Assembly: GCA_024644085.1 (NCBI GenBank)
Contig: JAHELS010000013.1
Span: 1 to 57,126, forward strand
Length of the DNA stretch: 57,126 bases
Reading direction: 5' to 3'
Origin: Rhodopirellula sp.
GTDB lineage: Bacteria > Planctomycetota > Planctomycetia > Pirellulales > Pirellulaceae
Shown: positions 9,501 to 19,600 of the stretch, one piece after another
Layout: each line of letters starts with the position of its first letter
How positions within the stretch are numbered: position 1 is the first letter of the stretch
Notes under the pieces: generated by a model
What the model was told of the DNA's origin: nothing
Database searches by the model: none
The model's input: the letters and a program-made list of their open reading frames with translations, nothing else
Made by a program: the position numbers and the translations under genes

Positions 9501-11652
9501 TCGATTCAATTGCAACAAGTGCCACGACCATCCTTTCGAGCGTTGGACCCAGAACCAGTATTACGAGATGTCCGCGTTCTTTGCGCAAATGGCGCTCGAG
9601 CATGACCCGGCATCGGGTAACCGCAAAATCGGAGGAACCGCCGTCGAGGGCGCCAAGTCGCTGTTCGAGAAGGTCGTCGATCGTAAACAGGGGGACGTGA
9701 CTCACCCGAAAACGAACGAAGTGGTACCGCCAGCCTTCCCGTTTGAGGTGACCCATGAAACCAGCGAGGGCACAAGCCGTCGCGAGCAATTGGCATCCTG
9801 GGTTACCGATGCCGACAATCCTTATTTCGCCCGCAGCTACGTCAATCGTCTTTGGGGCTACCTGCTTGGCGTCGGGCTGATCGAACCGATCGATGACATC
9901 CGGGCCGGCAACCCGGCAACCAACCCCGAATTGCTCAAGCATTTGACCGACTCGTTTGTCGATTCCGGCTTCAACATCGCCCACATCCAACGGGCAATCT
10001 GCAACAGCCGTGCGTACCAGTTGAGCGTGAACACGAATCCGCTTAACGAAGACGACACATTGAATTATTCCCACGCGCTGCCGCGCCGCTTGCCAGCCGA
10101 AGTGATTTACGATGCCGTTCACGCCGTTACCGGCGCCGCCAGTTCCATTCCGGGCATGCCCAAAGGGACCCGAGCCGCTGCGATGACCGATTCCGGCATC
10201 AAGCTTGCCGACGGCTTTCTGCAAAACCTCGGTCGGCCAGCACGTGAAAGTGCCTGCGAGTGCGAGCGGTCGTCCGAACTGCAACTCGGCCCGGTCATGG
10301 CGCTGATCAGCGGCCCGACGATCGGCACCGCCATATCAGATCCCCAAAACGCGTTGGAACGGATCGTTCAGCAGTTCGCCAGCGACGACCAACTCGCCGA
10401 AGAGATCTTCGTGCGTGCCCTGGGACGGTTGCCGAATCCAGCAGAGATCGCTGCCTTCGGACAAATGAAGGAATTGATCAAGGAAAGCCACCAAGAGCTG
10501 GTTGCCGAGTTGGAGGCAGCCGAGGCCGATTGGGTCACGCGCCGCGCCGAACTGGAAACAAGGCGTGAAAAGATGCTGGCCGAAACTGTCGAGAAAATCA
10601 CGGCGCGGACCGAGGAGATCAAACCCGAGCGTGAACGTTTGGCGAAGGAGCGTGAAGAACGAATCAAGGCTGCCGAAGCGGTGGTCGCCGATGCCAAGGC
10701 AAAGCTGGGTGAAAAAATCGAAAAGCTGGCCGCTGACCTGAAGTCGTCGCCCGAATGGTTTCCACTCACCACGTCCGTTGCAACGGCAACCAACAAGGCG
10801 GTGCTGACTCCGCAAGAGGATCGCTCGATCGTGGCCAGCGGTAACAAAGACAAGGGTGTCTACGAAATCACGGTCAACACATCGCTGAAGAACATTACCG
10901 GGTTCCGGCTCGAAGCCCTCAGCGACTCAAACCTCCCGTCGAAGGGACCGGGGCTGGCCGAGAACGGAAACTTCGTGGTCACCGAATTCGAGGTGTTTGC
11001 CGCGGCCGCCAAGACTCCCGAGCAATCGGCCAAAGTGAACATCGCCAGCGGAATCGCCGACTTTCTGCAGGGCGGTTTCGACATCAAGCAGACTTTCAAC
11101 GGCCAGACCAATAACCAACAAGGCTGGGCAGTCGCCGGCGCAACCGGTCACACCCACTGGGCAACTTTCAAACTGGCCGAGCCTATCAAGCATGAAGAGG
11201 GAACCGTGCTGACATTCAAGCTGCACCAGTTCCACAACGCCAAGGACCATACACTCGGCCGCTTCCGCATTTCGGCAACGACAGCCACGGGGGATATCCC
11301 GCTTGGACAACCCGAGTCGTTTGCAGCCACGCTGGCAACACCGAAAGAACACCGAAGCGAGGAAGGCACCAAAGAGCTGATGGAGTATCTCGCGGTAAGC
11401 GATGCTGATGTGATCAAGGCCAACGCGGCTTTGGCAGCGGCCAGGGCGGCGGTGCCGCCTGATGCAATGCTTGTCAGTCTCGAAAATCGCAAGGCTCAAC
11501 TCTCCAAACCGACTCCGGACGACCCGGCGCTGGTTCAATTGCGCCAAGACACCGCGCAGAGCACGAAACAACTTGAAAACATTCGGCTCACCGCGGCCGA
11601 AGATTTAACCTGGGCGCTGATTAACAGCCCCGCGTTCCTGTTCAACCACTAA
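6523..11652 (+). CDS. Giant secreted cytochrome/WD40/DUF1549/DUF1553 protein
   Basis: Exported protein of 1709 residues. Order: signal peptide (about 1-24, ending S-T-A-I-A); PSCyt1 cytochrome domain with C-Y-G-C-H near residue 54; a WD40-type propeller (about 145-520) with repeated S-P-D-G-x-R/K-L-A motifs; a bacterial Ig-like segment (about 545-640); a second heme-like site C-N-A-G-T-C-H at 647-653; another Ig-like segment (about 745-825); DUF1549 with C-N-K-C-H at 997-1001; and DUF1553 from about 1090. DUF1553 is interrupted: a charged coiled coil (about 1326-1406) and a discoidin-like beta domain (about 1406-1606) precede its last motif L-I-N-S-P-A-F-L-F-N-H. The GTG start at 6523 has another GTG three codons later as alternative. 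It is followed by its DUF1501 partner. A role in redox handling of polymers at the cell envelope is inferred only. Confidence 0.87.
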   Translation: MQIVNADRILLFSACLLFASTAIANDDQSGEKTGETSGVVSFQSDIEPLLSRNCYGCHQGAKQLGSYMMTDFDALLAGGESEQPAIVPGKPGESYLVELITPVDGHAEMPAEPFKALSDAEVELVRRWITQGAENDSLQASGPKYDAEHPPVYAGAPPLPSIDVSPGGSLVAVAGYHEIIVLNAETGERTSRLVGLSPRINTVRFSPDGKRLAAVGGTPAVRGEFQIWEVESGELLLSRSVTYDALCGAGWSPDGTKLAFGASDNVVRAVDTDTGEQVLYQGAHEDWVRDTAFNHDGTHVISVARDMSCKLTHLETERFIDNITSITPGALSGGLSSVASHPNRNEILVGGADGIAKVYRIFRETARKIGDDANLVRKMPEMPGRIFSVAISPDASRLAAASTLDGKSEVRVWQYDFSSEMSDEVKKIVAKRVQDRSGEEKQKVEQYQNSEVKELFRYSIDNAAAFAIAFGGENSLVVAASDGKIRRLDDEGQLSIEFPAAEIAAENQIASSPFDARAWNEMLTRRIEDAATETPPAADRVTELIIEPSEIELASPYAYTQLVVTALLDDGSTTDVTRLCEIEIPDWATMTPRGLIRGAADGNGTVSIGYGKLNESIKINASGIADDAHGAVDYIRDVGPVMSRLGCNAGTCHGAQKGKNGFKLSLRGYDATYDIRALTDDLAARRINPAAPEDSLMLRKPLGLTPHQGGALMIAGDPNHTILRRWIADGSKLDLNSPRVTGIEVSPVNPIVQSTTARQQVRVVAHYSDGTHRDVTREAFIESGNTEVAAADKSGLLVALRRGEAPILARYEGAYAATTLTVMGDREDYQTPKVESWSRIDELVAEKWQRVKVVPSELCDDATFLRRVYLDLIGLPPTSDQVRNFLADPTPTRLKRARVIDQLIGSEAYIEFWTNKWADLLQVNRKFLGVEGSTKFRDWIRQAVAENRPYDQFAREILTASGSNNDNPPASYFKVLRTPEDTMENTTHLFLGIRFNCNKCHDHPFERWTQNQYYEMSAFFAQMALEHDPASGNRKIGGTAVEGAKSLFEKVVDRKQGDVTHPKTNEVVPPAFPFEVTHETSEGTSRREQLASWVTDADNPYFARSYVNRLWGYLLGVGLIEPIDDIRAGNPATNPELLKHLTDSFVDSGFNIAHIQRAICNSRAYQLSVNTNPLNEDDTLNYSHALPRRLPAEVIYDAVHAVTGAASSIPGMPKGTRAAAMTDSGIKLADGFLQNLGRPARESACECERSSELQLGPVMALISGPTIGTAISDPQNALERIVQQFASDDQLAEEIFVRALGRLPNPAEIAAFGQMKELIKESHQELVAELEAAEADWVTRRAELETRREKMLAETVEKITARTEEIKPERERLAKEREERIKAAEAVVADAKAKLGEKIEKLAADLKSSPEWFPLTTSVATATNKAVLTPQEDRSIVASGNKDKGVYEITVNTSLKNITGFRLEALSDSNLPSKGPGLAENGNFVVTEFEVFAAAAKTPEQSAKVNIASGIADFLQGGFDIKQTFNGQTNNQQGWAVAGATGHTHWATFKLAEPIKHEEGTVLTFKLHQFHNAKDHTLGRFRISATTATGDIPLGQPESFAATLATPKEHRSEEGTKELMEYLAVSDADVIKANAALAAARAAVPPDAMLVSLENRKAQLSKPTPDDPALVQLRQDTAQSTKQLENIRLTAAEDLTWALINSPAFLFNH

Positions 11653-11693
11653 ACTGAATCATTCCCGCCAAGAACCCCATCGGAGACATTGCC

Positions 11694-13175
<1,482 letters not shown>

Positions 13176-13240
13176 GCGGGTCAGATCCACATCGATACCG
13201 GAAACCCGCGAGGGCCCTTCTGCGGCCGCTACCGCGTCCG

Positions 13241-13262
13241 ACCCTTCCGCAAGCGGGAGGGT
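13241..13262. repeat. Short hairpin in convergent intergenic region
   Basis: ACCCTTCCGC-AA-GCGGGAGGGT is a near-perfect 10-bp inverted repeat with one G-T wobble, between the convergent DUF1501 and tatD genes. It has no T-run on either side, so it is not a classical terminator; it may be a REP-like element or a simple RNA-stabilising hairpin. Confidence 0.4.
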
Positions 13263-13377
13263 GAGGTGAAGCGAACGCGTGCTTTCTTCAAAACTCACGC
13301 GTCAGGTTTCCGTGTTTGAAGTCCTTCGTTCGCGATGACGGTCATTCGAAACAGGCAATAAAGTTTTCGCTGTCCAA

Positions 13378-14157
13378 CTAGGGAAGCTGGAATAGCCGTC
13401 GCGCGTTTTCAGTAGTGACGTTGGCCAAATGCTCCGCGGTCACACCGCGGACCTCGGCGAGACATCGCAGCGTGTGCTCGACCCGCGCCGGTTCATTCGG
13501 CCGCCGACCTCGAAGCGGTTCGGGGCTGAGGTAGGGTGAATCGGTTTCAACGAGCAACCGGTCCTCGGGAACTTCCTTCGCGACCGCTCTCAACTCGTCG
13601 CTTTTCTTGAAAGTCACCATCCCGGCAAAACTGATGTGCAGACCCAGGTCGAGGCAATCTGCTGCGAGCTGTTGATCACCTGTGAAGGAGTGCATCACGC
13701 CGGGCGGTACGGAAGGTTGTCGTCTCAACTGTTCCACGATCAAGCCACCGCTGTCGCGCATGTGGATCACCATCGGCAGCGCCGTGTCGCGACAAAGAGC
13801 CAGGTGACGATCAAAGTATTCGTGTTGAAGCTCGAGTGGCGTGTCGTCCCAATAGCAATCGAGTCCGGTTTCGCCGATCGCCCTGACACCCGGGTATCCG
13901 GCGAGTTGCTGGATAACGTGAAAATCGTCCTCGGCCGCTTCCGCAGCGCTGTTGGGCTGAATCCCGACGACCGCGTACAGGAATCCTGGGTACTCCGCGG
14001 CGAGGTCGCAGGCCCGCCGGCTGGTGGCGACATCGATTCCGATCACCATCACGCCGATCAACCCAGTGGCCCGCGCACGATCGACCACCTCGTCGACGTT
14101 TTTCTCAAAGGCTTCCACGTTCAAGTGGGCGTGCGTATCAAAAAGCTGAAGCGTCAT
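13378..14157 (-). CDS. tatD: TatD family metal-dependent DNase/hydrolase
   Basis: Amidohydrolase-fold protein of 259 residues, full length. Metal-binding motifs are in order: D-T-H-A-H-L-N at residues 7-13, G-E-T-G-L-D-C-Y, V-I-H-M-R-D-S, H-S-F-T-G-D and V-E-T-D-S-P-Y-L. TatD proteins are cytoplasmic 3'-5' exonucleases or deacylase-like hydrolases; which applies here cannot be told. Its ATG overlaps the stop of the upstream cdsA-like gene in an ATGA arrangement, so it is translated as the last gene of the leuB-cdsA-tatD unit. Confidence 0.93.
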   Translation of the reverse strand: MTLQLFDTHAHLNVEAFEKNVDEVVDRARATGLIGVMVIGIDVATSRRACDLAAEYPGFLYAVVGIQPNSAAEAAEDDFHVIQQLAGYPGVRAIGETGLDCYWDDTPLELQHEYFDRHLALCRDTALPMVIHMRDSGGLIVEQLRRQPSVPPGVMHSFTGDQQLAADCLDLGLHISFAGMVTFKKSDELRAVAKEVPEDRLLVETDSPYLSPEPLRGRRPNEPARVEHTLRCLAEVRGVTAEHLANVTTENARRLFQLP

Positions 14158-15200
14158 ACCGACCAGAAGAATCGCGTCATGTGATAGAAAACGGGCGCCG
14201 CAAAACAGATGTTATCGATCTGGTCCAACACTCCGGCATGACCTTGAACGAGCGTGCCGGTGTCCGTCACGCCGCGGTCGCGTTTGATCGCGCTCATCGT
14301 CATGGTTCCCGCGCACGCCATCACGGTCACAACGGCACCGAGAATGCCGGCTTCCCAGGGATGAAACGGCGTGGCCCAGTAGAGCGCCGAAGCGACCAGC
14401 CCGGTCGTGACCATCGACCCGAGAAAACCTTCCCAGGTTCGCGACGCATTGATCCGCTGGGCGATCACGTGCCGACCGGCGAGCTTCCCCCAGGCACGAT
14501 CAAAGACCGATGCCAATTGCGCGATCAGAACAAAAAATACGAGCAGGCCGACGGTGCTTCCCTGCCACGGTTTGCCGCCGGTTTGTGCCAGTTTCAAATC
14601 GAGAATCGCCGGCGCATAGCTGAGCGAGTAAACACAAATCAATAATCCCGATTGAATCTTCGCACTGCGTTCGAGAAATCGCTTGTAATCCCCCGCGATC
14701 GCCGCCCGCGCCGGAATGAACAAACTTGCGTACACCGGAATCATGATGCTGTAGAAATCGTAGTAATCGATTCCTGTCGAACCGCCGAGAAAACTCGGTG
14801 GCGTGCTGCCGAGGCCAATCAGGATGTACTGCAGCGGCGTGAAGATGAAAAAGACCCAGAACAACGTCCGATGATCGCCACGCCGTGTCGGCGTCATCGT
14901 GATGAATTCCCGCAGAGCCCAAAAAGAAACCAACCCAAACAGGACGACGAGCCCGATGCGTCCGGAAAGAAAACCGAAGGCGAAAATCGCCACCATCATC
15001 CACCACACCTGCAACTTGTGGTTGTACCGGCGGACAATGGCCGATTCGATGCCGATTTTTTCGCGGCGCGAAAGTATCAAGCCGACAATCGACGCGATCC
15101 CGAGAGTACCCAGGACCACGGCAAGCAGTATGTAGGTCTTGGGATCGTGCCAATCGGTTTGTCCCAGCAGATGCGATGCGGTGCGGTTATCCAACAACAT
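14154..15200 (-). CDS. cdsA: Phosphatidate cytidylyltransferase-like protein with altered signature
   Basis: Integral membrane protein of 348 residues with about eight hydrophobic segments, expected to form CDP-diacylglycerol from phosphatidate and CTP. The C-terminal CTP-transferase signature can be aligned (S-A-I-K-R, then T-D-T-G, then G-H-A-G-V-L-D-Q-I-D) but departs from the family pattern at several places: the K of K-D is T, H-G-G is H-A-G and D-R is D-Q. The two aspartates are kept. It starts at the ATG at 15200, two bases after the leuB stop; a TTG at 15206 overlapping that stop is the alternative. It may be a paralogue with changed substrate use, so the symbol is tentative. Confidence 0.75.
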   Translation of the reverse strand: MLLDNRTASHLLGQTDWHDPKTYILLAVVLGTLGIASIVGLILSRREKIGIESAIVRRYNHKLQVWWMMVAIFAFGFLSGRIGLVVLFGLVSFWALREFITMTPTRRGDHRTLFWVFFIFTPLQYILIGLGSTPPSFLGGSTGIDYYDFYSIMIPVYASLFIPARAAIAGDYKRFLERSAKIQSGLLICVYSLSYAPAILDLKLAQTGGKPWQGSTVGLLVFFVLIAQLASVFDRAWGKLAGRHVIAQRINASRTWEGFLGSMVTTGLVASALYWATPFHPWEAGILGAVVTVMACAGTMTMSAIKRDRGVTDTGTLVQGHAGVLDQIDNICFAAPVFYHMTRFFWSV

Positions 15201-15202
15201 GC

Positions 15203-16276
15203 TCAATTGCTCAGTCGCGCGACGACGGCAGATCCCATTGCCTCGGTTCCAATCGACGCAGCACCGCGCGCGATATCGGACGTTCGCAACCCATCCTCGA
15301 GGACACTTGCGACCGCTGACTCGACCGATTCAGCTTCGGCGTCGAGATCGAGTGAGTGCCGCAGCAACATTGCAGCGGCAAGGATTGTTGCCAATGGATT
15401 GGCGATGTCCTTCCCGGCAATGTCAGGCGCTGAACCATGAATTGGTTCGTAAAGTCCCGGCCCGCTTTCACCGAGTGATGCGCTGGGAAGCATACCGAGC
15501 GAACCGGGCAACATGGATGCCTCGTCAGTAAGAATGTCGCCGAACATGTTCCCGGTCACAACCACGTCAAAATCACGCGGCCGATTGATCAAGTGCATGG
15601 CCATCGCATCGACCAGCACAACATCGTATTGAACGTCCGGAAACTCGTCCGCCATCACGCGGGCGGCAACTTGGCGCCACAATCGACTCGGTTCCAGCAC
15701 GTTGGCCTTATCGACGCTGGTCAACCGGTTGTCGCGGCCTTGAGCCGCTTTCGCGGCCAGTCGAACAATCCGTTCGACCTCGCCGACGCTGTAGACCATG
15801 GATTGAAATGCCGCCTCAGTCGTCCCGCTGCCGGTTCTTCCCGATTCGCCAAAGTAAATCCCGCCGGTCAGCTCACGGAAGAACAGGATATCGGTTCCCT
15901 CGATGATCTCGCGGCGCAGCGGCGAAGCGTCAACAAGTTGGTCGAACAGTCGGATCGGGCGAAGATTCGCGAACAGCCCCAGCTCTTTGCGGATCTTCAA
16001 GAGCCCGGCTTCGGGCCGCGTCTTGGCCGACGGGTCATCCCACTTCGGACCACCCACCGCACCGAGGAGGATCGCGTCACTTGCTCGGCAAGCGTCGATG
16101 GTTTCTTGCGGTAACGGATCGCCGCAGGTGTCGATGGCAATGCCGCCAATCTGATAGGACTCGAACGCGAACTCGTGGCCGTGTTTCTTGGCGACGGTTT
16201 CGAGAACGCGTGTGGCCTGGGTGACAATTTCGGGACCGATGCCGTCGCCGGGCAAGAGGACAATTTTGGCTTTCAA
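15203..16276 (-). CDS. leuB: 3-isopropylmalate dehydrogenase
   Basis: Cytoplasmic NAD-dependent enzyme of leucine synthesis, oxidatively decarboxylating 3-isopropylmalate. At 357 residues it has the normal length. Seen are L-P-G-D-G-I-G-P-E-I at 8-17, the G-A-V-G-G-P-K-W-D loop, L-L-K-I-R-K-E-L-G-L-F-A-N-L-R-P, the D-K-A-N-V-L-E catalytic region, and H-G-S-A-P-D-I-A-G-K near the C-terminus. The start is a TTG at 16276 without a clear ribosome binding site, chosen because it places the nucleotide-binding motif at the usual distance. It heads a minus-strand unit with cdsA and tatD, an unusual combination. Confidence 0.95.
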   Translation of the reverse strand: MKAKIVLLPGDGIGPEIVTQATRVLETVAKKHGHEFAFESYQIGGIAIDTCGDPLPQETIDACRASDAILLGAVGGPKWDDPSAKTRPEAGLLKIRKELGLFANLRPIRLFDQLVDASPLRREIIEGTDILFFRELTGGIYFGESGRTGSGTTEAAFQSMVYSVGEVERIVRLAAKAAQGRDNRLTSVDKANVLEPSRLWRQVAARVMADEFPDVQYDVVLVDAMAMHLINRPRDFDVVVTGNMFGDILTDEASMLPGSLGMLPSASLGESGPGLYEPIHGSAPDIAGKDIANPLATILAAAMLLRHSLDLDAEAESVESAVASVLEDGLRTSDIARGAASIGTEAMGSAVVARLSN

Positions 16277-16633
16277 GGGAGTGGTCGTCAGTGGAGTGAG
16301 GGTATTCAGCCGAATGGATTCGCCGCCAATTTAGCCGAAGCAGGCGGTTTCCCCAATGTGCGAAGGGGATTCCGTTGTCGCGCAAGTCGCCGATCGCGAA
16401 ATGAGCCTTCGCAATCGGTTCTTGGTACACTGGTCGGACTCCGATTCCCGCGGGCACCCGCGAGTCGGTCCGACACATCCCACCCCACGAATTCCGCTCT
16501 TCCCGGATTTTTCACTCCCGTATCCTGTCATCGATAAACTTCGGGGTGCAACATTAATCAATGCGTCGCACCCCGGGTGCAGATGACAGGAAGAACGTCT
16601 ATCTCTCATTTCGCTCTGAAGGAAACGCCTCCC
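16277..16633. other. Divergent intergenic region leuB / ThuA gene
   Basis: About 360 bases between divergent starts. No gene is seen. The notable structure is the inverted repeat listed at 16542-16575, which lies about 60 bases before the ThuA gene start. Confidence 0.5.
16542..16575. promoter_or_regulatory. Inverted repeat upstream of ThuA/dehydrogenase gene
   Basis: Perfect 8-bp arms CGGGGTGC and GCACCCCG are separated by 18 bases, AT-rich on the left side (AACATTAATCAATG). It is either a hairpin in the 5' leader or an operator; the sequence alone does not decide. No T-run follows, so it is not a terminator. Confidence 0.4.
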
Positions 16634-19600
16634 ATGCTTTTGCGTCCTCATTCGGCTGTCTCAGTGGCACTGATGATGGTGGCGATTTTGTCGCCCCGCT
16701 TGGCCGCCAACGATGATTCGAAAAAGAACGTCCTGATGATCGCTGGGAATCCGTCCCACGGTTACGGCTCACACGAACATTACGCGGGGCTGAAGATTCT
16801 CGAAGAGTCGGTCAATGCCAGCACCGATACGATCGAGGTCAAGGTCGTTCGCGGTTGGCCGGAGGATGATTCTCTGATCGAAGATGCGGACTCGATCGTG
16901 ATTTATTGCGACGGCGGTAAGAGACATCTGGCGATCCCGCATCTCGACCGACTCAGGGCGAAAACTGAAGAGGGCTGTGGATTGGTCTGCCTTCACTATG
17001 CTGTCGAATTGGTTCCCGGACCGCCCGGAGATGCATGGGTCGATATGCTCGGCGGACACTTCGAGATCCACTGGAGTGTCAACCCGCATTGGGTTGGCGA
17101 TTTCAAAACGTTGCCGGATCACCCGATCACGCGCGGCGTCAAGCCATTCGCCACGAATGACGAATGGTATTTTCACATGCGATTCAAGGACTCGGACAAC
17201 GTCATCCCGATTCTCGCGGCTGTCGCTCCGCCCGATACAATGCGCCGCAACGATGGGGCGCACAGCGGAAACCCACACGTCCGCAAGAGCGTTGCCGCGG
17301 GTGAGAAACAAACCGTCGCGTGGGCTTACGAGCGGCCCGATGGCGGTCGGTCGTTCGGTTTCACTGGCGGACATTTTCACTGGAATTGGGGTAACGATGA
17401 CGTGCGCCGATTGGTCAGCAACGCCGTTCTCTGGACCGCCCATGATGAAATCCCGGACAACGGATCCACGCTTGTCCGCCAGGTCGGCGTTGATGAACTC
17501 CTGGAAAACCAGGACTACGATCGTCCGGAAAACTTTAACCGCGAGCGAATCGAATCGGATTTCAACCTCCAGTCCTCCACAGCACCGGGCACCAAGGGGC
17601 TCGTTGCGCGTGAATTATTCCACTCGCCGGTCGTCACCCGTCAGACGCCCCGCAATCGCATCGATATCGAAACACCCATCAAGGGTGTCCGCGATCTTTA
17701 CCTCGTCGTGACCGACGCCGGTGACGGCTATACCTGTGACTGGGCCGACTGGATTGAACCGGTCATCCATGGAAAAGGTCAATCGAAATCCCTTGTGGAC
17801 ATGGATTGGGTCTCAGCGACGAGCGGCTACGGTAAGCCAACAAAGAACGCGAACTGCCTGGGACAGCCCTGGTCCGTTGCAGGCGAGAAAATTGGCAAGA
17901 CCGCGATCGGTACGCACGCAGACAGCGTGATTCACTATCGCATCCCAGATGGTTTTGATCGGTTCACCGTCACGGGTGGGCTCGACACCGGTGGCACCTC
18001 CCAATCCGCCGGTGACGCGACAAGTGTTCGGTTCGCGGTTTATGCCGATGCGCCCCCGACGGACCTCCCGGGGATCAACAAGAAAACTCAGGAGAACCAG
18101 CGCGAAGCCAGCAACGCGGTCGCCGGTTTGGATGTCGCTGATGGATTGGAAGTCACGTTGTCGGCGAGTGAGCCCGATCTTCGCAGCCTGACGAACCTGG
18201 ACGTCGACCATCGCGGACGCGTGTGGGTCTGTGATGTGATGAATTATCGACACAACGACGGGTCGCGGCCCGAAGGCGACCGGATCCTGATTCTCGAGGA
18301 TACCACGGGCGATGGCGTGATGGATTCGGTCAAAACGTATTACCAGGGACGCGATATCGATTCGGCCATGGGTATCTGCGTGCTGGGTAACGAAGTCATC
18401 GTGACGGCAACGCCCACAGTGTGGCGTTTTGTCGACGACAACGGCGACGATCGCCCCGACCGAAAGGAAGCCATGTTCACCGAAACCGGCCAACCGCAAC
18501 ATGATCACTCGGCGCACTCGTTCCTGTTCGGACCCGACGGCAAGCTGTACTGGAACTTCGGCAACACGGGCAAACAGGTTAAAGATGCCGATGGAAAAAC
18601 CGTCGTTGACATCCACGGACGAGCCGTCGTCGATAACGGGCAACCTTTGTATGGAGGCATGCCGTTTCGGTGCGACCTCGACGGATCAAATTTCGAGGTG
18701 CTCGCGCATAACTTTCGCAACAATTGGGAAACCACCATTGATTCCTTCGGAACACTTTGGCAAAGCGACAACGACGACGACGGAAACCGTGGGACCCGAA
18801 TCAATTTCGTCATGGAACATGGCAACTATGGCTACCGCGACGAATTGACCGGCGCCGGTTGGCGAGACGAACGAATCACGATGGAAGACGAAATCCCGCT
18901 TCGCCACTGGCACCTGAACGATCCCGGCGTGATTCCCAACATGTTGCAGACTGGCGCCGGATCGCCGTCGGGGATTTGCGTCTACGAAGGACGCCTGCTG
19001 CCAAAACGGTTCTGGGACCAGGTGATTCACTGTGATCCCGGTCCCAACGTTGTCCGCGCCTATCCAGCCATCGCCGACGGGGCAGGGTACCGTGCGACGA
19101 TCGAACCGCTTGTCACCGGAACCTTCGACAAATGGTTTCGCCCGGCCGACGTTTGTGTCGCTCCCGACGGATCCCTGTTTGTGACCGATTGGTACGACCC
19201 CGGCGTGGGTGGCCACCGGCAAGGCGATACCGATCGCGGACGCTTGTTTCGCATCGCGCCTCCGGGATCGAAGTACAACGTACCGGAATTCGATTACTTG
19301 ACCGCCGATGGCGCAGCCGAAGCTCTGAAAAACCCGAATCTCGCCGTGCGTTACATGGCGTGGACGGCAATGCACAACTTGGGCCACGCCGCCGAGGAAG
19401 CGTTGCTGGGGTTGTACGACGATCCTAACCCACGAATCCAGGCCCGCGCGCTGTGGTTACTGGGCAAACTCGAAGGCCACGGCGACCATTACGTCGCCAG
19501 GGCTTTGGCCGACAAGAACCCCGATATCCGCATCACCGGGATTCGTTTGGCGCGGCAACTTGGCATGACACCGTCAGTAGCCTGCGCATCGGCCGCCGAT

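Noticed and set aside
8902-10284. 460-codon open frame on the minus strand
   Set aside because: It is a shadow of the DUF1549/DUF1553 part of the giant gene, with no motif.
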